From positions 434,001 to 498,000 of the forward strand of contig NZ_JUGF01000002.1 of the NCBI RefSeq assembly GCF_000799165.1: DNA of 64,000 nucleotides. Direction: 5' to 3'. This DNA comes from Methylotenera versatilis 7 (GTDB taxonomy: Bacteria; Pseudomonadota; Gammaproteobacteria; Burkholderiales; Methylophilaceae). Position 1 is the first letter of the stretch. The number at the start of each line of letters is the position of its first letter. The translations under genes were made by a program, and so were the position numbers. A model generated the notes under the pieces. That model had not been told where the DNA came from. It saw only the letters and a program-made list of their open reading frames with translations, and made no database searches. Of this stretch, positions 51,633-60,987 are shown piece by piece.

Positions 51633-53126
51633 ATGATTACGCCTGCAGTAACGACCATTAACCAAGCCGAATTCAACGCGCTTGCCGCGCAAGGTTATAA
51701 CCGCATTCCACTTGTTCTGGAAACATTTGCGGATCTTGATACACCACTTTCACTTTATCTCAAACTAGCCAATCAGCCATTTTCTTATTTATTAGAAAGT
51801 GTGCAAGGCGGTGAACGCTTTGGCCGCTATTCAATTATTGGCTTACCAGCCAAAATACGTATTGAAGCGCATGGTTTTGATGTGCAAGTGATTGAGAATA
51901 ATGCCGTTGTAGAATCGCACGAAAATGTGAATCCGCTCGATTTTGTCAAATCTTTCCAAGCACGATTTAAAACGCCGCCTTATGCAGGATTACCGCGTTT
52001 TACAGGTGGCTTAGCGGGTTATTTCGGTTATGAAACTATTCGCTATATTGAAAAACGCTTGGCCAAGACATCTAAACCCGATGCAATTGGTACACCTGAT
52101 GTGTTACTGATGGTTTCTGAAGAAATCGCGGTGGTGGATAACTTAAGCGGCAAACTGTATTTTATTGTGTACGCCAATCCCACTGATGCCAATGCATATG
52201 AAAAAGCGCGTAATCGTTTAAGCGAGCTGATACAAATGCTGCGTAAAACGGCGGATATTCCAACTGCCAGTGCTAGCACTAGCACACAAGCAACTTCTGA
52301 ATTTGGCGAAGAAAACTTTAAAGCTGCGGTTAAAAAAGCACAAAGTTATATTATCGATGGTGACATTATGCAAGTGGTGTTAAGCCAGCGCATGTCACAG
52401 GAATTCACTGCACCGCCGTTATCGCTTTATCGCGCCTTGCGCAGCTTAAACCCATCACCTTATATGTTTTATTATGATATGGGCAATCATCATGTGGTGG
52501 GTGCCTCGCCTGAAATTCTAGTGCGTTTAGATAATGGGGTCGTCACCTCGCGCCCAATTGCAGGAACGCGCCCGCGCGGTGCAACGCGCGAACAGGATTT
52601 AGCATTATCAGTAGAACTGTTAGCGGATCCAAAAGAGCGTGCAGAGCATGTCCAGTTAATGGATTTGGGCCGTAATGATGTTGGCCGCGTTGCAATCACG
52701 GGTTCAGTTAAAGTGACAGACAATATGATGATCGAGCGTTACTCACACGTCATGCATATTGTCAGCAACGTAGAAGGCCAGCTGAAACCGGGCATGGATG
52801 CAATTGATGTAATTAAAGCCACGTTTCCGGCCGGCACAGTTTCTGGCGCACCAAAAGTACGGGCAATGGAAATTATTGATGAACTAGAGCCAAGTAAACG
52901 CGGCATTTATGCAGGTGCTGTGGGCTATTTGGGTTTTAATGGCGACATGGATGTTGCCATTGGCATTAGAACAGGTGTCATTAAAAATAATAGGTTATAT
53001 GTGCAGGCAGGTGCAGGTATCGTGGCAGATTCTGTACCGCAAAGCGAATGGACTGAAACGCAAAATAAAGCACGGGCTGTGTTACGTGCGGCAGAATTGG
53101 TACAAGCAGGACTTGATCTTAATTAA
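51633..53126 (+). CDS. trpE: anthranilate synthase component I
   Basis: 497 residues. N-terminal regulatory part with the LLES motif ([21 protein letters not shown], near 52) that binds tryptophan; C-terminal chorismate-binding domain with [11 protein letters not shown]-type lysine-rich strand ([24 protein letters not shown]), [17 protein letters not shown] and [10 protein letters not shown]. Known role: makes anthranilate from chorismate with TrpG. RBS TTAGGAAGACAT before ATG. A c-di-GMP gene lies between it and trpG. Confidence 0.97.
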   Translation: MITPAVTTINQAEFNALAAQGYNRIPLVLETFADLDTPLSLYLKLANQPFSYLLESVQGGERFGRYSIIGLPAKIRIEAHGFDVQVIENNAVVESHENVNPLDFVKSFQARFKTPPYAGLPRFTGGLAGYFGYETIRYIEKRLAKTSKPDAIGTPDVLLMVSEEIAVVDNLSGKLYFIVYANPTDANAYEKARNRLSELIQMLRKTADIPTASASTSTQATSEFGEENFKAAVKKAQSYIIDGDIMQVVLSQRMSQEFTAPPLSLYRALRSLNPSPYMFYYDMGNHHVVGASPEILVRLDNGVVTSRPIAGTRPRGATREQDLALSVELLADPKERAEHVQLMDLGRNDVGRVAITGSVKVTDNMMIERYSHVMHIVSNVEGQLKPGMDAIDVIKATFPAGTVSGAPKVRAMEIIDELEPSKRGIYAGAVGYLGFNGDMDVAIGIRTGVIKNNRLYVQAGAGIVADSVPQSEWTETQNKARAVLRAAELVQAGLDLN

Positions 53127-53161
53127 GGCGTGTCGGAGAGAATGAACGTCAAGGTATAAGT

Positions 53162-55738
53162 ATGTTCACACATATCAATTCAGTTATCGCCAAATTTGTG
53201 CTGGTAGCATTAGCCTACTATGTGACGGCTAAACTCGGACTGATGGTACCGTACAAAGAATCAATCATCACCCCCATTTGGCTGCCAACGGGCATCGCTG
53301 CAGGTGCGATTATGCGCTGGGGCTACCTCAGCTTGCCCGCTATTTTTAGCGCAGCCACCTTTATAGAAGTATCACTCGGCGTGCCGTTTATATCAGCACT
53401 TGCCGTTGCCTGCACCAATACGCTCGCACCATTAGCAACGGCATATTTACTCAATCAATTTCAGTTCAATCGCAGTTTAACCAGGCAAAGAGATATCGCT
53501 CTCATCATTACTGCTTCCGCATTGGGCATGTTGATATCCGCTACAGGCGGAACATTTTTTTTATATATCAGCGATTTAATCTCGGCAGATAACTTAAGAA
53601 GCACATGGTCTTTTTGGTGGGTAGGTGACACTGTGGGCGTGCTACTTGCCTTGCCACTGGTTCTTAATATCCATAAAGCCAGTTTGCGCGTTAATGCAAA
53701 ACAAGTTTATCAATTTATAGCGTGGCTAATTATATTTGCGCTGTGCGAATTTATGCTTGCAGCATTGGTGCCAAGTCTGAATAGAAAATTCATGCTGTCA
53801 TTACTTCTAATCTTACCGGTTCTCATTTGGGCATCCATGAACTTTGGTATTGTTGGTGGCTCGTTTGTTGTGATTACCTTATCCGGTATCGCCGTATGGT
53901 CAACTTCGCAAGGCTACGGTGCTTTTTACAGTGCCTATATAGATCAGGGATTATTCACGTTATGGATGTTCATGATTACTTTAGTGGTAATGATGCTGCT
54001 GATTTCTGTATTGCAATCAGAACGCAATTTAGCGGAAAGTGCGCTGCGGAATAATGACATACAGCTGCGTGCCGTGATTAACGGCGCTTTAGATGGCATT
54101 GTCACCATTGACGAAAAAGGTGCGCTAACTGAATTTAACCCTGCGGCAGAACGCATTTTTGGCTATACGAAACAACAAGTAATCGGGAAATCGCTGGCAG
54201 AGGTCATGGTTCCGCCCGCATTACGTCAAGCACATAGCAAAAAGCATCAGCAGTTTGTGTTAACTGGTCAAAAGAATATATTTGATAGACGTGTGGAATT
54301 GAGCGCAATGCGTGCTGATGGCTCTGAGTTTCCAGTAGAACTTTCGCTCGCTTCTTTGAAGAATAATGGCCAGACTTTAGTAACAGGCTTCATACGCGAT
54401 ATATCGCTGCAAAGAAAAGCGCAGCGCGAAATCGAAAATTTTGCTTATTACGATGCATTAACAGGTTTACCGAATAGACGTCTGCTAATAGATCGTTTTC
54501 AACGCGCGGCTGTCACCAGTAAGCGGGCTAGAACGTTTTGTGCGCTTATTTTTATTGATCTCGATCACTTTAAATTGCTGAACGATACCAAAGGCCATGA
54601 TGCTGGCGACCATTTACTCATCGAAGTTGCCAATCGCATTCAGCAGACCATTAGAGAAGGTGACACAGTGGCACGCTTAAGTGGTGATGAGTTTATCATC
54701 ATCATCGAGAACCTAGACACTGATGAAAACATTGCGTACATGCAAGCAAATGAGGTCGCGCAAAAACTCTTGCTAGAACTAAATAAGAACTATCAACTTG
54801 AAATGTTCGAGTTTAATACCACAGCAAGCTTAGGATTAACACTCTTCAATAGTGACGAATTCAGCTTTGAAGACCATTTAAGGCATGCTGATACGGCAAT
54901 GTATCAATCCAAAGCAGCAGGTCGGAATACCTATCGATTTTATGATCAAATCACCCAGGATCACCTTCAAAGAAATCTGATAATTGAATCATCATTGCAC
55001 GAAGCATTAAAAGAAAACGAATTCTATATTCATTATCAATGTATGGTTGATGCGAATCAACATATTATCGCTGCTGAGGTTTTACTCAGATGGATGCATC
55101 CTATACTTGGCAATATTACTCCAGCGGAATTCATCCCAATAGCCGAAAGAAATAACCAGATTATTAAAATTGGCTATTGGGTGTTACTGCAAGCATGCCA
55201 ACAACTTAAAAAATGGGAAAACTCGCCCAAATTAAGTAAAATCAAAATTTCGGTGAATATCAGCGCCAAACAGTTCTTATATATTCACTTCATACAAGAG
55301 TTGCAAGATATTATCGCCCACACAGGCATTAATCCTGATTTTCTTAAGTTGGAGTTAACCGAAACAGCCGTCATCGACAATATTGATGACGTGATTAATA
55401 AGATGAATATTTTAAAAGATATTGGGATAAGAATTGCCCTGGATGATTTCGGCATGGGTAACTCATCCTTGGTTTATCTTAAAAAGCTGCCGGTAACACA
55501 GATTAAAATCGACCAATCATTCGTCAACGATGTATTAACTGATTCGAATGACGCTGCGATTATTCAAATGATATTGGCCATCGGCAAGACTATTCAATGC
55601 AATATTGTGGCAGAAGGCGTTGAGCAGTTAGAACAGTTTGAAATGTTAAAAGAATTCGGTTGCGATTTCTTTCAGGGTTATTATTTCAGCAAGCCGATTG
55701 ATTCTGCAGAATTTGAAAGAATGGTTGAAGCCAGATAA
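53162..55738 (+). CDS. membrane MASE1-PAS-GGDEF-EAL c-di-GMP protein
   Basis: 858 residues. MASE1 membrane sensor at 1-290 with about eight helices (ALAYYVTAKLGLMVPYKESI, IWLPTGIAAGAIMRWG, FWWVGDTVGVLLALPLVLN), PAS at about 300-415 (GALDGIVTIDEKGALTEFNPAAERIFGY), GGDEF at about 425-595 with SGDEF in place of GGDEF (DTVARLSGDEFII), and EAL at about 610-850 with EVLLR, ELTETAVIDN, LDDFGMGNSS, IKIDQSFV and FQGYYFSKP. Key metal and catalytic residues are kept, so both activities are possible. It sits between trpE (35 bp) and trpG (82 bp) in the trp cluster. Confidence 0.92.
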   Translation: MFTHINSVIAKFVLVALAYYVTAKLGLMVPYKESIITPIWLPTGIAAGAIMRWGYLSLPAIFSAATFIEVSLGVPFISALAVACTNTLAPLATAYLLNQFQFNRSLTRQRDIALIITASALGMLISATGGTFFLYISDLISADNLRSTWSFWWVGDTVGVLLALPLVLNIHKASLRVNAKQVYQFIAWLIIFALCEFMLAALVPSLNRKFMLSLLLILPVLIWASMNFGIVGGSFVVITLSGIAVWSTSQGYGAFYSAYIDQGLFTLWMFMITLVVMMLLISVLQSERNLAESALRNNDIQLRAVINGALDGIVTIDEKGALTEFNPAAERIFGYTKQQVIGKSLAEVMVPPALRQAHSKKHQQFVLTGQKNIFDRRVELSAMRADGSEFPVELSLASLKNNGQTLVTGFIRDISLQRKAQREIENFAYYDALTGLPNRRLLIDRFQRAAVTSKRARTFCALIFIDLDHFKLLNDTKGHDAGDHLLIEVANRIQQTIREGDTVARLSGDEFIIIIENLDTDENIAYMQANEVAQKLLLELNKNYQLEMFEFNTTASLGLTLFNSDEFSFEDHLRHADTAMYQSKAAGRNTYRFYDQITQDHLQRNLIIESSLHEALKENEFYIHYQCMVDANQHIIAAEVLLRWMHPILGNITPAEFIPIAERNNQIIKIGYWVLLQACQQLKKWENSPKLSKIKISVNISAKQFLYIHFIQELQDIIAHTGINPDFLKLELTETAVIDNIDDVINKMNILKDIGIRIALDDFGMGNSSLVYLKKLPVTQIKIDQSFVNDVLTDSNDAAIIQMILAIGKTIQCNIVAEGVEQLEQFEMLKEFGCDFFQGYYFSKPIDSAEFERMVEAR

Positions 55739-55820
55739 ACATCTTTGATGAACATAAGCAATAACAAACATTACGCAGTATTTAACCTTAAATTAAATTG
55801 AATAAAATTAAAGAGCAAAT

Positions 55821-56387
55821 ATGTTACTCATGATTGATAACTACGATTCTTTCACCTACAACTTGGTGCAGTATTTGGGCGAGCTGGGGCAAGACGTACA
55901 AGTGTATCGTAACGATGAAATTGATTTAGCCAAAGTGGCTGAATTAAAGCCTGAAAAAATCGTCATCTCCCCCGGGCCATGCACGCCAAATGAAGCGGGT
56001 ATTAGCGTGCCATTGATTAATGCGTTTGCAGGCAAAATTCCTTTATTAGGCGTATGTTTAGGCCATCAAAGCATTGGTCAGGCATTTGGCGGCAAGATTG
56101 TGCATGCTAAACAACTCATGCACGGCAAAACATCACTTGTTCATCATCACAATATTGGCGTATTTAAAGACTTGCCCAATCCATTTACCGCAACGCGGTA
56201 TCACTCATTAGTTATTGAGCGTGAAACCTTGCCAGATTGCTTAGAAATTACCGCCTGGACTGAAGATGGTGAGATTATGGGGGTTCGCCATAAAACGTTG
56301 CCCATTGAAGGCGTGCAGTTTCACCCAGAGTCCATTCTCACCGAACATGGTCATGATCTATTAAATAACTTTTTGAAAGCATATTAA
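55821..56387 (+). CDS. trpG: anthranilate synthase component II (glutamine amidotransferase)
   Basis: 188 residues. Triad: Cys in [15 protein letters not shown] near 79, His and Glu in [11 protein letters not shown] near 168. Oxyanion strand [12 protein letters not shown] near 52. Known role: supplies ammonia from glutamine to TrpE; such proteins often also serve PabB in folate synthesis. It ends in TAATG, sharing two bases with the trpD start. Confidence 0.96.
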   Translation: MLLMIDNYDSFTYNLVQYLGELGQDVQVYRNDEIDLAKVAELKPEKIVISPGPCTPNEAGISVPLINAFAGKIPLLGVCLGHQSIGQAFGGKIVHAKQLMHGKTSLVHHHNIGVFKDLPNPFTATRYHSLVIERETLPDCLEITAWTEDGEIMGVRHKTLPIEGVQFHPESILTEHGHDLLNNFLKAY

Positions 56388-57412
56388 TGGACATGTCGAT
56401 TAAAGCTGCCCTGCAGAAGCTGATACAACACGAGAACTTTACGCACGAGGAAATGCTATCGCTGATGCGTCAGGTAATGCGTGGCGACTTTACGCCTGCG
56501 CAGATTGCTGGCTTATTAATAGGTTTGCGCGTAAAAGTTGAAACAGTAGACGAGATCGCCGCCGCCGCACAAGTGATGCGTGAACTCGTATCCAAAGTCA
56601 GCGTGCAGGATAGCGTCAATTTGGTTGATACCTGCGGTACTGGCGGAGCAGCCAATAAGGCATTTAACGTATCCACCTGCTCCGCATTTGTGGCGGCAGG
56701 TGCTCAAGCAAGAATAGCCAAGCACGGCAACCGTGCCGCGTCTTCCAAAACCGGCAGTGCAGATGTGCTGGAGGCACTGGGTGTCAACATCCAGCTGCAA
56801 CCCGAACAGGTAGCGCGTTGTATTGATGATGTCGGCATAGGCTTTATGTTCGCGCCAAATCACCACGCGGCAATGAAGCACGCTGGTCCGGTTCGTCGCG
56901 AGTTAGGCGTGCGTACATTATTTAATCTTTTGGGTCCACTTACTAACCCGGCTGGCGCTAAACGGCAAGTGATGGGCGTATTCCATCGCGATCTGGTGCC
57001 GTTGCTGGCACATGCCTTACACAGACTAGGTAGCAATCACGTCATGATCGTACACAGCGCTGACGAAATGGATGAAATATCCTTTAGTGGTGACACTTAT
57101 GTCGCAGAACTGAAAGACGGTGAAGTGCGCGAGTATGTCATCAACCCAAAGCAATTTGGCATGCCGTTGCATGAGCACAACGCTATCCATGTCGAAAATG
57201 CTGAGGAATCCAAGGTCATGGTGCTGGATGTATTAAGTGGTAAGACTGGCCCGGCGCGGGATATCGTATTGCTGAATGCAGGCGCTGCGATTTATGTGGC
57301 AGGCATTGCAGACAGTCACCAAGAAGGCATCACGATGGCAGCGCTGTCAATTGATTCAGGTGCCGCCCTGAAAAAACTTGAGCAATTAAAAGTGTTAAGT
57401 AATAGTCTATGA
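56387..57412 (+). CDS. trpD: anthranilate phosphoribosyltransferase
   Basis: 341 residues. PRPP-binding DTCGTGGAANKAFNVST near 82, KHGNRAASSKTGSADVLEALG near 108 and NHHAAMKHAGPVRRELGVRT, plus LGPLTNPAGAKRQVMGVF. Known role: attaches the phosphoribosyl group to anthranilate, the second step to tryptophan. Its start overlaps trpG and its stop overlaps the DUF3465 gene in ATGA, so all three are translated together. Confidence 0.97.
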   Translation: MDMSIKAALQKLIQHENFTHEEMLSLMRQVMRGDFTPAQIAGLLIGLRVKVETVDEIAAAAQVMRELVSKVSVQDSVNLVDTCGTGGAANKAFNVSTCSAFVAAGAQARIAKHGNRAASSKTGSADVLEALGVNIQLQPEQVARCIDDVGIGFMFAPNHHAAMKHAGPVRRELGVRTLFNLLGPLTNPAGAKRQVMGVFHRDLVPLLAHALHRLGSNHVMIVHSADEMDEISFSGDTYVAELKDGEVREYVINPKQFGMPLHEHNAIHVENAEESKVMVLDVLSGKTGPARDIVLLNAGAAIYVAGIADSHQEGITMAALSIDSGAALKKLEQLKVLSNSL

Positions 57413-57873
57413 TGCGACTCTTGCTAATCATCGCCATCGCGGTAGGCTATACCGTTTATCACTCCCATAGCACTGGCGTTGATAGCGAACTAATATCTGA
57501 CAGGGCCAGTCAGTATGTACAGCAAGGCCTTGCCAACGGCGGCGAACAAGTTATTCGTAAGGCATTTGAAAATCAGTCCAGCAACCTGCAGGTTGAAGCC
57601 AGCGGAAAAGTCGTTAAGGTGCTTGAAGATGATACTAATCCACCACGCCATCAGCGCTTTATCTTAAAGCTGGATAATGGCATCAGCTTGCTGGTGGCAC
57701 ATAATATTGACTTGGCTAAGCGTGTCGAAAATTTGAACGCGGGCGATGTGGTCAGTTTTTATGGCGAATATGAATGGAACAAAAAAGGCGGTGTACTGCA
57801 CTGGACGCATCACGATCCACAAGGTAGTCATGCCGCTGGCTGGCTGCAGCATAATGGTCAAACTTATCAATAG
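57409..57873 (+). CDS. DUF3465 exported protein
   Basis: 154 residues. A short N-terminal hydrophobic segment (MRLLLIIAIAVGYTVYHSH) acts as a signal or anchor. The DUF3465 core has FENQSSNLQVEASGKVVKVL near 49, RHQRFILKLDNGISLLVAHN and FYGEYEWNKKGGVLHWTHHDP near 115. Known: OB-fold-like protein of unknown function. It overlaps trpD by four bases and precedes trpC by 41 bp, so it is embedded in the trp operon; nothing links it to tryptophan biochemistry. Confidence 0.85.
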   Translation: MMRLLLIIAIAVGYTVYHSHSTGVDSELISDRASQYVQQGLANGGEQVIRKAFENQSSNLQVEASGKVVKVLEDDTNPPRHQRFILKLDNGISLLVAHNIDLAKRVENLNAGDVVSFYGEYEWNKKGGVLHWTHHDPQGSHAAGWLQHNGQTYQ

Positions 57874-57914
57874 TTTAACTTAACTAAAGTAACTTACAAA
57901 AAGACGCATTAATC

Positions 57915-58703
57915 ATGTCAGATATCCTTAATAAAATTATCGCTACAAAAGTCGACGAAGTCGCAACGGCAAAAAACCTTAAGCCACTTTCAACCGTACA
58001 GGAGGAAGCATTGAACGCATCACCTGCGCGCGACTTTGTGGCGAGTATTCGTGCAAAAATCGCTAATCGCCAATCAGCCGTCATTGCAGAAATTAAAAAA
58101 GCCAGCCCTTCAAAAGGCGTGATACGCGCAGATTTCAACCCTGCAGAAATCGCCAAAAGTTACGAGCAAGGCGGCGCAGCCTGTTTGTCAGTACTCACTG
58201 ACATTGACTATTTTCAAGGTTCGCCAGAATACTTAAAACAGGCACGTGCCGCTTGTAAGCTGCCTGTATTGCGTAAAGATTTTATGATTGACGCGTATCA
58301 AGTGTACGAAGCGCGCGCCATGGGCGCGGATTGCATTTTACTGATTGCCGCGGCGATTGATTTAGCCAAAATGCGCGAACTGGAGCAGATAGCGCATAGT
58401 CTAGGCATGGCAGTTCTGGTAGAAGTGCACAATGGCGAAGAGTTGGATTTGGCACTGCAATTAAATACACCATTATTAGGTATTAACAACCGCAATCTAC
58501 GCACGTTTGATGTGACTTTAAATACCACGCTGGAATTATTAACGCGTATCCCAACAGATAAAATAGTTGTCACCGAGTCAGGTATTTTTACCAGCGATGA
58601 TGTTGCGCTAATGCGTAAAAATAACGTGCATACTTTCCTGGTTGGCGAAGCGTTTATGCGTCAAGACGACCCGGGCGCTGAATTAGCAAAGGTATTTGCT
58701 TAA
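57915..58703 (+). CDS. trpC: indole-3-glycerol-phosphate synthase
   Basis: 262 residues, TIM barrel. [18 protein letters not shown] near 55 (catalytic Lys), [21 protein letters not shown] near 76, [26 protein letters not shown] quoted in parts: [12 protein letters not shown] near 117 and [11 protein letters not shown] near 183. Known role: ring closure making indole-3-glycerol phosphate. Last trp gene of the cluster; trpF, trpB and trpA are not in the window. Confidence 0.97.
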   Translation: MSDILNKIIATKVDEVATAKNLKPLSTVQEEALNASPARDFVASIRAKIANRQSAVIAEIKKASPSKGVIRADFNPAEIAKSYEQGGAACLSVLTDIDYFQGSPEYLKQARAACKLPVLRKDFMIDAYQVYEARAMGADCILLIAAAIDLAKMRELEQIAHSLGMAVLVEVHNGEELDLALQLNTPLLGINNRNLRTFDVTLNTTLELLTRIPTDKIVVTESGIFTSDDVALMRKNNVHTFLVGEAFMRQDDPGAELAKVFA

Positions 58704-58724
58704 GAGTAAATTACTTAAGCATGA

Positions 58725-59747
<1,023 letters not shown>

Positions 59748-59769
59748 TGTATATTTCACGTTAATACAA

Positions 59770-60251
59770 ATGATTTCCTTCAACATAGCCGAACAACGAT
59801 TCAATCTTCGAGCCGCAGCAATCATCTTACAAGATGATTTAGTCTTGCTTCATCGAGTGGAGGACGATGCAATCTGGGCTCTACCAAGCGGACGAGTTGA
59901 GCCAGGAGAAATGCAGCTTCAGCTGTCGTCCGGGAAGTGATGGAAGAGCTTGATGAAATAGTTTAGTGCGGTGAACTACTCTATGTAGTGGAGAACTTCT
60001 TTGAACATCAATCCAAGGCAAATCATGAAGTTGGCTTATACTTTCTAGCGCACTTGAAGCCAGATTCAGCGTTACACGTTTCCAATCATTCACATTTTGG
60101 TATTGAAAGTGGTAGCCGGCTCGAGTTCCGATGGTTCCTGCGCTCGAGACTTTCTGAGGTAAATCTAAATCCGTCTTTTTTACGAACTGCTCTCGCCAAG
60201 CCGAATCTAACTTTCGAGCACGTTGTCCATCATGAGAAGAATTCGCGCTAA
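59770..60251 (+). pseudogene. NUDIX hydrolase pseudogene (frameshift and nonsense codon)
   Basis: From ATG at 59770 the frame reads AIILQDDLVLLHRVEDDAIWA then LPSGRVEPGE, the start of a NUDIX box, and runs into TGA shortly after. A one-base deletion near 59912 explains the break: the third frame from 59913 gives AASAVVREVMEELDEIV, completing Gx5Ex7REUxEE. In that frame a TAG at 59964-59966 interrupts a further block (ENFFEHQSKANHEVGLYFLAH) that runs to 60251. Two independent lesions mean loss of function. Intact members hydrolyse nucleoside-diphosphate derivatives. Confidence 0.85.
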
Positions 60252-60322
60252 ACCTCATCTATGCGGTTATTTGCAATCATAGTTTTCAAATCAATTATTT
60301 GAGAATGAACACCTAATAACAA

Positions 60323-60949
60323 TTAAACTTGATTCAACAACTCTTTAACACTCTCAATATCCGCCCGCTCCGCATTTACACCATCTGCCGCACGCTTAGT
60401 CGAAACACGCATATCATCTACCTCAAACACGCTTAGTTTAATCAAGCCAGTATCCATTTCCAAGGTAAACAGCGGCACTTTTTTACGGTTATCGCCTTTT
60501 TTGTCACGTTTGCCATCGTTCATGATGCGATACGATTTTTCATTGGTTTCGAATGGAATATCCAAGTTAAGCAAGAACATTTCCAGCTCTTTTAAACTAT
60601 CAGCAAACAAATGAATGTGCGTTTCAGAACCTGCGCTGGCTGTTCCATCCAGCACACTACCAGTTAGATGCGGATTGAATTTTTCCAGCATCTGCATGGT
60701 AAATAATGCATTTTTACGCAAGTTCCGTAGATTCTCTGGCTGCTCATCACTTAAATACAGTGCGTTATAGAGTTTGAGTTCCGCCTCAATTTCGGCATTG
60801 GATGGCAATACGCTGTTGTCGGTTGCGCCAACTTGTCGGCCTGCTTTTTTCTTGGCATAGGAGAAGTCAGAAATACCATCCTCTGCCATCATGCGTGCGG
60901 CCGACTGGGCAATCAATTGCCGCATATGTTCTAAATTTTCGCGCGCCAT
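60323..60949 (-). CDS. conserved hypothetical protein, family not recognised
   Basis: 208 residues. No signal peptide and no membrane helix. Helical N terminus (about 1-75, MRQLIAQSAARMMAEDGI and AELKLYNALYLSDEQPENL), a central region SVLDGTASAGSETHIHLFADS with a cluster of acidic and histidine residues, and a C-terminal part with VPLFTLEMDTGLIKLSVFEV and RADIESVKELLN. Homologues are probably annotated as nucleotidyltransferase-like, but no catalytic motif can be shown here. It lies 38 bp beyond mrcA on the same strand. Confidence 0.75.
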   Translation of the reverse strand: MARENLEHMRQLIAQSAARMMAEDGISDFSYAKKKAGRQVGATDNSVLPSNAEIEAELKLYNALYLSDEQPENLRNLRKNALFTMQMLEKFNPHLTGSVLDGTASAGSETHIHLFADSLKELEMFLLNLDIPFETNEKSYRIMNDGKRDKKGDNRKKVPLFTLEMDTGLIKLSVFEVDDMRVSTKRAADGVNAERADIESVKELLNQV

Positions 60950-60987
60950 AAGTCTTTAATATGCTAGCAATTTATGTAAAAAATCTT

